Source: Promethearchaeota archaeon
Lineage (GTDB): Archaea > Asgardarchaeota > Lokiarchaeia > Sigynarchaeales > SOKP01
Direction: 5' to 3'
Assembly: GCA_014729315.1 (NCBI GenBank)
Contig: WJKD01000666.1
Location: 1-6,807, forward strand
DNA: 6,807 bases
Position numbers and translations under genes: made by a program. The number at the start of each line of letters is the position of its first letter. Position 1 is the first letter of the stretch. Positions 1-6,553 of the stretch are shown piece by piece. Under the pieces are notes generated by a model. That model was not told the origin of the DNA. It searched no databases and was given only the letters and a program-made list of their open reading frames with translations.

Positions 1-115
1 TGGTTAAGGGTTGAGGATTGTTGTTCTAGTCTTAAAGAGGATATTTTTAAGTATTAATAATTAAATTTTCTCTAAATTGAGATTGATGTAGAAAAGAGTC
101 AATTTAAAATTGGGA

Positions 116-1165
116 TTAATTTAGCATTCCCTTAAGCTTAAAGTAGTCCTCTGCAAGTTTTTGAAACACTAATTCAACATTGTCTCCAGTTAGAGCAGAG
201 GTTTCAAAATATTTAAATCCAAGCTTTTGGGAAACTTCTTTAACGCTATTTGACTTTACCTTAATATGTTTTGAAAGATCTTTTTTATTCCCAAGGATAT
301 AACCGTAAAAATCTTCTTTATTTGTAAAATTTACAATATCCTCGTACCATTTTTGAAGCGCTTCGAGAGATCCTGGAACAGTTAAGTCAAAAACTAACAA
401 TAGACCTTCAGCCCCTAAGTAAAAATGTTTTCGCATTATCTTGAATTTATCCTGTCCCGCAACATCCCATATTATCAAGCGAATTCGGTATTTCTTTCTT
501 ATGCAGATTGTTTTTTCGGTGATATTTACGCCTAGCGTGGGAATATAAACCCTTTTAAACGCATTATCGGTAAATCTTAAGATTAAAGAGGTTTTTCCAA
601 CAGCAGCATTTCCCGATACGATTATCTTCGTTATATATAAAGGAGCAGCATCGGTGTGCGGACACTCTTCCGGAAATAAAGCGAGTTCTTTCTTAGATAG
701 TTCTATACTTTTTAAGTCATTGAATTTATCAATAAGCAATTGGACCCACTTTTCAATATTCAAACATATTTGCTGACTGGTCGATGTAGATTCCTCTATT
801 TTCTTAATCTTGCCTGCAATTAAATTAAATTCCTTTTCTAATTCTTGAATGTACTTATAAAAAATAAGATCGTTATGTTCCTCAAATAAAACTACGAGAG
901 AGCTTAAACATACTTTATCTTCCTCATATTCATCTGCCAATTTGATGTATTTTAAAATTCCTTTTAATTTAAAGGAGGAAAATGGTATGATGATTATATC
1001 CTTTGGGAAAATGTCTCTTTCTCCTCTTAAGAGATTTCTTGTTTTCAGAGCTACGATATTTGATAAATCCTCATTAAGATCTTTTGGTGACCAACAATAC
1101 GGCTTTACCTCCGTTGCGTTTTTATATTTTGAGTATATAAATCCCGATATTAGATTTTCTACCAT
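116..1165 (-). CDS. Ras/Rab-like small GTPase with N-terminal longin-like domain
   Basis: The C-terminal half (about residues 176-345) is a small GTPase domain with every nucleotide-binding motif visible: P-loop G185-NAAVGKT-192, switch I threonine T210, G3 motif WDVAGQ (D234 to Q238), G4 NKKD (293-296) and G5 ETSAL (321-325). The glutamine needed for hydrolysis in Ras (Gln61) is present as Q238, so it should be an active GTP/GDP switch in the cytosol. The Ras Gly12 position is alanine (A187). The protein ends without a cysteine, so no prenylation signal is seen. Residues about 5-118 form a separate alpha/beta region with a VKPYCWSP motif, which I read as a longin-like domain related to the GP-x-x-x-x-x-P type of Asgard proteins. 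Residues 119-175 look like a helical linker. The ATG at 1165 has no clear Shine-Dalgarno sequence, and the gene is divergent from the longin-like gene at 1421. GTPase call is very sure; N-terminal domain call is moderate. Confidence 0.93.
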   Translation of the reverse strand: MVENLISGFIYSKYKNATEVKPYCWSPKDLNEDLSNIVALKTRNLLRGERDIFPKDIIIIPFSSFKLKGILKYIKLADEYEEDKVCLSSLVVLFEEHNDLIFYKYIQELEKEFNLIAGKIKKIEESTSTSQQICLNIEKWVQLLIDKFNDLKSIELSKKELALFPEECPHTDAAPLYITKIIVSGNAAVGKTSLILRFTDNAFKRVYIPTLGVNITEKTICIRKKYRIRLIIWDVAGQDKFKIMRKHFYLGAEGLLLVFDLTVPGSLEALQKWYEDIVNFTNKEDFYGYILGNKKDLSKHIKVKSNSVKEVSQKLGFKYFETSALTGDNVELVFQKLAEDYFKLKGMLN

Positions 1166-1198
1166 AATGATATCTTTAAGATTTTTTTGGATAAAAAT

Positions 1199-1208
1199 GT
1201 ATAAATTT
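1199..1208 (-). promoter_or_regulatory. Candidate TATA box for the GTPase gene
   Basis: Read on the minus strand this is AAATTTATAC, an archaeal TATA-like sequence centred about 40 bases before the ATG, which would give a short leader. A second candidate lies further upstream at 1284-1300, where the minus strand reads AAGGAAAG followed by ATTATAAAT, resembling a purine-rich BRE plus TATA box and implying a leader of about 95 bases. The sequence alone does not decide between them in this AT-rich region. Confidence 0.22.
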
Positions 1209-1362
1209 AACTCTCAAGCTAAATGATTATTTGCTCGAATTGAAATTTGACTAAAATTTCCTAACTACTTTATAAAATTAGTCATTTATAATCTTTCCTT
1301 AAAGATAGAATGCAAATGAATTATCAAGTTATTTAATGAAAATTTTTAAGATGGATAAAGAA

Positions 1363-1372
1363 TTTAATTATA
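1363..1372 (+). promoter_or_regulatory. Candidate TATA box for the longin-like gene
   Basis: TTTAATTATA preceded by an A-rich stretch resembles an archaeal TATA box with BRE. Its centre is about 53 bases before the TTG start at 1421, which places the expected transcription start near 1395 and leaves a leader of about 26 bases that still contains the GGAG at 1405-1408. Nearly the same box-to-start distance is seen before the kinase and regulator genes. Confidence 0.3.
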
Positions 1373-1420
1373 GTATAGAATGATTCCAATTTTTCAGATA
1401 AGTCGGAGTGCGTAAAAGAT

Positions 1421-1831
1421 TTGAAACTCGTGAAGGATTTGTGGATTCTTAAAAGCTCAGGAATCGTGTTATTTCATCGGGTATATCATGAGAGAGTAGA
1501 TCCAAATCTTTTTGGAGCGTTGATGAGCGCGCTAAATGCCTATGCTTCGGAATTAGCCGACGGCGGTTTAAGCAGTTTTGAATTACATAATCAAAGATAT
1601 ACCTTTATGAAAAAAGACGACTTCATTTTTATTGCGAACTCTTCAAGAAAGGTCAAAGAAAAAAGAATCTTGAGCGAATTAGAGGAAATTTCTAAAAAAT
1701 TCTTTGACTCTTATCCTAACGATTTTTTTGAAAAATGGAATGGGGAGGTAAGTGTCTTTTCTAATTTTGAGCATCAGATTGAGCCCTCATTGGCAGAAAT
1801 AAGTGAAAGATTTCGAGAAGCTTTTTGGTAA
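1421..1831 (+). CDS. Small longin/roadblock-like domain protein
   Basis: A 136-residue protein made of one compact domain. It opens with a hydrophobic strand (LWIL), a short turn with SSGIVLF, a helix beginning FGALMSALNAYASELA, then two or three strands (SSFELHN, YTFMKK, FIFIAN) and a long C-terminal helical half with a conserved-looking FFDSYP and a WNGEVSVFSNF stretch. This beta-helix-beta order and the small size fit the longin-like proteins common in Asgard genomes, which in eukaryotes serve in trafficking and GTPase-regulating complexes. There is no signal peptide or membrane segment, so it should be cytosolic. The start is a TTG with GGAG (1405-1408) twelve bases upstream. An in-frame GTG three codons later is an alternative. 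It is divergent from the GTPase gene, so a role as GTPase partner is possible but inferred. Reality of the gene is sure; the family is a moderate call. Confidence 0.8.
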   Translation: MKLVKDLWILKSSGIVLFHRVYHERVDPNLFGALMSALNAYASELADGGLSSFELHNQRYTFMKKDDFIFIANSSRKVKEKRILSELEEISKKFFDSYPNDFFEKWNGEVSVFSNFEHQIEPSLAEISERFREAFW

Positions 1832-1960
1832 CTTTAATAAATATCTTATTAATCGCTCGAGTCAAAATTCTAATCAGAGAAGATTGACAGAAAATTTAAA
1901 CTAATTCCACGCGATTAAATCTCATTTTCTCTTTCCATAATCAAAAAGAATAAATACTTA

Positions 1961-1970
1961 CTATTTATAG
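1961..1970 (+). promoter_or_regulatory. Candidate TATA box for the histidine kinase gene
   Basis: CTATTTATAG is a good archaeal TATA-like match, preceded by an A-rich possible BRE (AAAAAGAATAAATAC). Its centre is about 52 bases before the TTG start at 2019, predicting a leader of about 26 bases. This suggests the kinase gene has its own promoter and does not depend on read-through from the longin-like gene 187 bases upstream. Confidence 0.35.
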
Positions 1971-2018
1971 ATTAATTTAAAACAGAGCGTTTTAATTATT
2001 AATGGTAAATAACCTACT

Positions 2019-4694
2019 TTGAATGTATTGACTAATTTTGAATTTAAAGAATTATTGGATAAAATAGATAATTTTATTCACATAAGTGACCCTCAAACTT
2101 TTGAGATTCTTTACGCAAACGAGCTTACTAAAAGATCGTTCGGGAAAAATATTGTCGGAAAAAAATGCTATAAAATTTTTCACAATTACAATGAGCCTTG
2201 CTCTGATTGCCAATCCTTCCATATAAAGACCTTAAAAAAAGAAGGTTTCCAATATAAAGAAACTTTCAACAAAAAAATGGGAAAATGGTTAAAATGCTCA
2301 TTGAATATTATAAAATTAAATGGTAAATCATTTCTATTTGAACGGGCAGAGGATATAACCGACAAAAAGAGTTTGGAAATTGAATTAAAAGAAACCAAAT
2401 CACAACTAACGAGCATCTTAGAGAATTTCAAGGATATGGTATTTGTTATTTCTAAAGATTTTAAGATAATGTTCGCAAATCATGAAGCAGAGATGTTTTT
2501 TGGGGAAAGTCTTAAAGAAAGATTGTGTTATAAAGCTCTTAAAAATCAATCAAGAATTTGCAAGGAATGTCTTCTTAAAGAGATAATTAACGATAAGATC
2601 GAGACTGCTAGATTTGAGGAATCAATTAATGTTCCAAAATCAAATATCTTGAAAACCTATGATATTTTACTTTCAAAAATAGAGAGCTATAATAACACCG
2701 CAGCTATTGTAGAAGTTTTTCGGGATATTACTGAAAAGAGAGAAATAGAAGAAAAGTTAAAAAAAGAAATAAAGAAAACTAAAAAATATTTGGATATCGC
2801 AAGTGTTTTATTAATTGCGTTAAATTCTAAAGGAAAGATCATTCTCTTAAATAATAAAGGATGCGAGATTTTAGAATGTAAAGAAAAAGATGTTATTGGT
2901 AAAAATTGGTTTAATATTTTTATCCCAGATGATTCAAAAAGTCAAGTTCAGGAAGTATTTAATAAATTAATGGCGGGAACAATTGAGCCCGTAGAATATT
3001 TTGAAAACGAGATTATAACCAAAAAAGGAAATAGACGAATAATAGCTTGGCACAACACCGTGTTAACAGACGACGATGAGAATATTGTTGGGATTTTAAG
3101 TTCGGGGGAAGATGTCACGGAAAGAAAAAAGGCGGAAAAAAACCTAATTGAAATAAAAGAGATGCTAGCCGAGGCACAAAGAATTGCTCATATTGGAAAT
3201 TGGGATTGGAATATCGAAAAAAATACACTTTATTGGTCTGACGAGATTTATAGGATTTTTGGATTAAAACCACAGGAATTTGGTGCGACATACGAGGCGT
3301 TTCTTGCTCGAGTTCATCCAGAAGATCGAAAATATGTAGTTGACAGCGTAAATAAGGCACTCGAAAACGAAGATATGTATAGCATTGATCATCGGATTAT
3401 CTTGGAGAATGGAAAAATTAAACACGTACACGAACACGCAGAAGTGACCTTTAACAACGAAGGAAAACCAATAAGAATGATTGGAACAGTGCAAGATATC
3501 ACTAAACGTAAATCAACGGAGCAAAAACTGCGTAATTATCAAGAAAATTTAGAAAATATCATTCAAAAGCGAACTTTTGAATTAGAAAGAGCAAATAAAC
3601 GGTTAAAATTTGAAATTGCAGAAAAGGAAAAAACAGAACGAAAATTTAAAACTATTTTTAAACACGCAGGAGATCCAATTTATATACACGATCTTGAGGG
3701 AAATATAATCGATGTAAACAGAATTGCTTGTCAACAATTGGGATATTCTTACGCAGAATTAAAAAAGTTGAATTTAAACGATATCGAAGCACCACAAACA
3801 GAAGATCAGTTTACAAATCAAATAAAGAATCTAACAGAACAAGGAACTCTGATGGTTGAAACCGCACACACAAGAAAAGACGGGCATGTGGTACCCATCG
3901 AATTAAGCCTACGGATGATTGGATTTGAGGGACAAGAAGCAGTTCTAAGTATTGCGAGAGATCTTACGGAGAGAAAAAAGTTTGAAGATATCCGAAGGAA
4001 GTTTGTGTCAACTGTTTCGCACGAGTTAAGAACTCCGATATCGATTCTTATCCAATCGGTAAAAAATTTAAATAAATACGAAAAGCATCTTAAACAAGAT
4101 GATAAAACACATCTCATGGAAAGTATAACTAGAAATATCGAAATTCTTTCAAAGTTGGTAGACGATCTATTAGTTCTCTCAAAAATAGACGAACAGAGAA
4201 TTTCCATAGAAAAAAGGGAGTTCAATCCTCTAAAATATATTAAAGAAATAAAAGTTAATCTTGAACCGCGTCTGTACGAGAAAGATTTAACTTTTAAAAT
4301 TGAAATTGATAAAGATCTCAAATTAATAGGCGATTCTACTAAGATATCTCAGATTTTTAATATATTAATTGATAATGCTGTTAAATATTCTAAAAACGGA
4401 ACAAACATAAAAATTAAAGCTATTGACCACTATGAAGGCAAATATAATCCCCATAATAATGACGGTATTTTGTTTTCAGTTAAAGATCAAGGAATTGGAA
4501 TACCCGAAACTGATCTAAATCATCTTTTTGAAAGATTTTACCGGTCAGATACGGTTCACAATATTCCGGGGACGGGATTAGGATTATCAATCGCAAACGA
4601 ATTAATAAAGCTTCACAACGGTAAAATCTACGTTGAGAGCAAGTTCGGGAAAGGAACTACATTTTTGGTGTTTTTACCCTACTTAGAAAAATAG
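2019..4694 (+). CDS. Soluble sensor histidine kinase with five PAS domains
   Basis: An 891-residue cytosolic kinase with no membrane segment. It has five PAS domains (about residues 8-113, 126-242, 252-370, 378-499 and 541-655), most ending in the usual DIT/DVT/DLT linker followed by charged helix. A coiled coil lies at about 500-540. The catalytic core follows: a HisKA dimerisation domain with phospho-acceptor H668 in SHELRTP, including T672 at the place used for phosphatase activity, then an HATPase domain with N-box NILIDNAVKYS (N786), G1 box DQGIGIP (823-829), F-box LFERFYR and G2 box GTGLGLS (851-857). It should autophosphorylate on H668 and pass phosphate to a receiver; the regulator at 4970 is the obvious partner, since this kinase has no receiver of its own. 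PAS1 and PAS2 each carry the same Cys pattern (C50, C61, C64 and C170, C181, C184), suggesting metal or redox sensing. The TTG at 2019 is the first start after an in-frame stop at 2010. TTG at 2028 is possible, and no strong Shine-Dalgarno is seen. Confidence 0.96.
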   Translation: MNVLTNFEFKELLDKIDNFIHISDPQTFEILYANELTKRSFGKNIVGKKCYKIFHNYNEPCSDCQSFHIKTLKKEGFQYKETFNKKMGKWLKCSLNIIKLNGKSFLFERAEDITDKKSLEIELKETKSQLTSILENFKDMVFVISKDFKIMFANHEAEMFFGESLKERLCYKALKNQSRICKECLLKEIINDKIETARFEESINVPKSNILKTYDILLSKIESYNNTAAIVEVFRDITEKREIEEKLKKEIKKTKKYLDIASVLLIALNSKGKIILLNNKGCEILECKEKDVIGKNWFNIFIPDDSKSQVQEVFNKLMAGTIEPVEYFENEIITKKGNRRIIAWHNTVLTDDDENIVGILSSGEDVTERKKAEKNLIEIKEMLAEAQRIAHIGNWDWNIEKNTLYWSDEIYRIFGLKPQEFGATYEAFLARVHPEDRKYVVDSVNKALENEDMYSIDHRIILENGKIKHVHEHAEVTFNNEGKPIRMIGTVQDITKRKSTEQKLRNYQENLENIIQKRTFELERANKRLKFEIAEKEKTERKFKTIFKHAGDPIYIHDLEGNIIDVNRIACQQLGYSYAELKKLNLNDIEAPQTEDQFTNQIKNLTEQGTLMVETAHTRKDGHVVPIELSLRMIGFEGQEAVLSIARDLTERKKFEDIRRKFVSTVSHELRTPISILIQSVKNLNKYEKHLKQDDKTHLMESITRNIEILSKLVDDLLVLSKIDEQRISIEKREFNPLKYIKEIKVNLEPRLYEKDLTFKIEIDKDLKLIGDSTKISQIFNILIDNAVKYSKNGTNIKIKAIDHYEGKYNPHNNDGILFSVKDQGIGIPETDLNHLFERFYRSDTVHNIPGTGLGLSIANELIKLHNGKIYVESKFGKGTTFLVFLPYLEK

Positions 4695-4747
4695 AAAAGT
4701 AACAAATTTTCTGGGATTCAGAGCCTAATTACCCATCTAGAGACATT

Positions 4748-4755
4748 CCCTTTTT
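4748..4755 (+). terminator. Possible U-tract terminator after the histidine kinase
   Basis: CCCTTTTT lies about 55 bases after the kinase stop. Archaeal intrinsic termination depends mainly on U-tracts, so this could end the kinase transcript. No strong hairpin is visible. It would separate the kinase from the regulator gene, which has its own candidate TATA box. Confidence 0.22.
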
Positions 4756-4908
4756 GAGATTTGTAATGATTTTAAGGATTCAATAATTTAATTAGATCGG
4801 AGCAAACTATAAAAAGATCATTTTACTAATTAAGAGTATTAAAAATAATACGAGATAGATTTAGATTAAAATTCGAGCAATTTACTTTCTTTCGAATCCA
4901 TAATATCT

Positions 4909-4918
4909 GATATAAATT
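4909..4918 (+). promoter_or_regulatory. Candidate TATA box for the response regulator gene
   Basis: GATATAAATT is a TATA-like box whose centre is about 56 bases before the preferred TTG start at 4970, giving an expected leader of about 30 bases. With the 275-base gap after the kinase, it suggests the regulator is transcribed from its own promoter, perhaps together with the membrane protein gene downstream. Confidence 0.35.
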
Positions 4919-4956
4919 AAGAAAAGCATATCATGTTTAATGTCTTAAAATGTAAT

Positions 4957-4963
4957 AAAGGTG
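4957..4963 (+). promoter_or_regulatory. Shine-Dalgarno sequence deciding the regulator start
   Basis: AAAGGTG contains GGTG, complementary to the CACC at the 3' end of archaeal 16S rRNA. It sits six bases before TTG at 4970, which is ideal spacing. The longer reading frame would start at GTG 4961, but that GTG lies inside this motif and has no motif of its own, so TTG 4970 is the better start. Confidence 0.55.
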
Positions 4964-4969
4964 TTTAAT

Positions 4970-5869
4970 TTGTCTGAAAAAAAACCACTGATAATGATTG
5001 TAGAAGACAACAAGGATATTGTATTTAATATCAAATTAACTTTAGAATTCAATAATTACGAAGTAATCAGCGCAGAAAATGGAAAAGAGGCTTTAGATAA
5101 GCTTAAGAAAGTTGATAGGTTGCCCGAAATAATACTTAGCGATATTATGATGCCTGAAATGGATGGATATGATTTTTTTAAATATATTTCTGAAGATCAC
5201 AAATTAAATATGATTCCCTTTATATTTTTAACTGCTCGAACTTCTCCCAATGATGTAAGATTTGGGAAAATGTTAGGGGTAGATGATTACTTAACAAAGC
5301 CTTTTGAAGAGGAAGATTTATTAGCAATTATAGCAGGCAAAATTAATAGAAGAAAAAAGATTGAATCAATAAACCAGAATTTTCAGTCTCTTATTTCTTC
5401 TATTCAAGCCGATTTAGGTCCTTCGATAAGTAGAGAAGATAAGAATCTTGTGTTATTGTTGATTGTATTTTGGGACGACTTATCTGGGCCTTTGCTGAAA
5501 GACTATTTTCCTAAGGACATAAAAACATCATATTCGATTAAAGAAATTGGTCAACAACTTTTCCAAGCAACTGTTTCAATTTACGGACAGGATAATATAA
5601 CCAAATCTGAAGGAATACTTCTTAACATCGAAAATATCCAAAAATTTGGATACATTTTTTTTGATTCATATCCAGACTCATCAACAAGATCTAAGGAACG
5701 ACAATATATGATAGCAGTGATATCTCCTAATATTACCTACTTTCAATCTCTTAAAATTAAAGAAATTTTTGAAAAGATCTCCAATCTCATCAAGAATCAA
5801 GAAAAGTACAAGCTTAAAACATATTGGAAAAAAATTTCTGAATTATTATCTACGCCAATAGTTAAATAA
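4970..5869 (+). CDS. Response regulator: receiver domain fused to a longin-like domain
   Basis: A 299-residue cytosolic protein counted from TTG 4970. Residues about 5-122 are a complete CheY-like receiver: acidic pair E12-D13, phospho-acceptor D58 in LSDIMMPEMDG, T88 in TAR and K110 in TKPF, so it should accept phosphate, probably from the kinase at 2019. A helical linker (about 123-152) leads to an alpha/beta domain (about 154-282), not a helix-turn-helix or known enzyme. This domain has the motif FWDDLSGPLL (W168, G173, P174) followed by YFP, a helix ending in ISIYGQ-like SIYGQ, a strand pair with GYIFFDSYP and a long final helix. The W-D-x-x-x-GP-x-x-x-x-YFP signature resembles longin-type domains of Asgard proteins and, more distantly, the longin domains of NPRL2/DENN-type eukaryotic GTPase regulators. 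The output is therefore likely protein-protein, possibly on a small GTPase, not transcription. Receiver call is very sure; longin call is moderate. GTG 4961 is the alternative start, adding three residues. Confidence 0.93.
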   Translation: MSEKKPLIMIVEDNKDIVFNIKLTLEFNNYEVISAENGKEALDKLKKVDRLPEIILSDIMMPEMDGYDFFKYISEDHKLNMIPFIFLTARTSPNDVRFGKMLGVDDYLTKPFEEEDLLAIIAGKINRRKKIESINQNFQSLISSIQADLGPSISREDKNLVLLLIVFWDDLSGPLLKDYFPKDIKTSYSIKEIGQQLFQATVSIYGQDNITKSEGILLNIENIQKFGYIFFDSYPDSSTRSKERQYMIAVISPNITYFQSLKIKEIFEKISNLIKNQEKYKLKTYWKKISELLSTPIVK

Positions 5870-5911
5870 TTTATCCAATATTTAATAATAAATTATACTT
5901 AATTGGAAAAA

Positions 5912-6553
5912 ATGACAAAAACCTCTATGAAATATCCAGTAAGCGTTATTTCGGGACTCTTATTCATGGTTATATTCTGGACATTCACGGGGATTGCGAT
6001 CTATTATTATCCTGGTAATTATAATCCGTTAACCAATTGGATGAGCGATCTTGGACATATGGAATTAAATCCTAAAGGGCACATTTATTTCAACATTGGA
6101 TGTATAATATCGGGAATCTTACTGGTTCCGTTTTTTATTGGATTATACGAGTGGTACATCGGTGAAAGGAGAAATGTCATCCTTACTATTATGACGCAAA
6201 TTGCCGGGGTTTATTCAGGCTTTGCGATGGTAATGATTGGGGTCTTTCCCGAACATTATTGGGAAATTCACATTTTCTGGGCTATAATGTTATTTACTAC
6301 GACGATATTAACCTTCATTTTACCTTCTTTAGCGCTATATAAGTATAAATTTACCCGTAATATTGCGATTTATGGGTTTGCAGCGACAGTCGTTAACCTC
6401 GTATTGTGGTTATTTATTTATCCCGTTTTAGAATGGACCACAATAATCGCCTCGTTTGGCTTTATTGGGCTTATCATCCATAGTATGTATAAAAGAATTG
6501 ACAAATTACGAGCAATTCGTCTGAGTTTGAGATCAATTAAAGTGAAAAAATAA
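5912..6553 (+). CDS. DUF998-type six-helix membrane protein
   Basis: A 213-residue integral membrane protein of unknown function. Six hydrophobic segments lie at about residues 10-33, 57-80, 88-111, 117-143, 149-170 and 175-192, followed by a basic tail likely on the cytoplasmic side. The loop after the first helix holds NWMSDLGHMELNP with the S-D-L-G signature (45-48) and N61 at the start of helix two. After helix three comes GVFPEHYWEIH (H115, W117, H120). These conserved polar positions match my knowledge of the DUF998 family, whose reaction or ligand is unknown to me. The ATG at 5912 has GGA four bases upstream; the frame also allows TTG 5903, which has no such signal. The gene starts 42 bases after the regulator stop on the same strand, so cotranscription is plausible, hinting at a membrane partner for the signalling pair, but this is only context. 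Confidence 0.82.
   Translation: MTKTSMKYPVSVISGLLFMVIFWTFTGIAIYYYPGNYNPLTNWMSDLGHMELNPKGHIYFNIGCIISGILLVPFFIGLYEWYIGERRNVILTIMTQIAGVYSGFAMVMIGVFPEHYWEIHIFWAIMLFTTTILTFILPSLALYKYKFTRNIAIYGFAATVVNLVLWLFIYPVLEWTTIIASFGFIGLIIHSMYKRIDKLRAIRLSLRSIKVKK

Noticed and set aside
1..57. Possible end of a plus-strand gene entering the window (18 open codons ending in TAA at 55-57)
   Set aside because: The other two plus frames close at once and this one reads acceptably, but 18 codons are too few to tell from chance without the upstream sequence.
942..1226. A 94-codon plus-strand reading frame opposite the start of the GTPase gene
   Set aside because: It lies mostly antisense to the GTPase's N-terminal domain, its translation has no recognisable pattern, and the GTPase frame is clearly the coding one.
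1336..1383. A 15-codon ATG frame upstream of the longin-like gene
   Set aside because: Short frames like this are expected by chance; no Shine-Dalgarno and no recognisable peptide.
2186..4321. Several minus-strand reading frames of 76-167 codons within the kinase gene
   Set aside because: All are antisense to well-recognised PAS and HisKA domains and have serine-, phenylalanine- and isoleucine-rich translations typical of shadow frames.
1231..4880. TTGCTCGAATT at 1231-1241 and its reverse complement at 4870-4880, both in intergenic regions, as a possible shared operator
   Set aside because: Single 11-base matches are expected several times by chance in a window of this size and base composition; neither site is itself a clear palindrome or has further copies.
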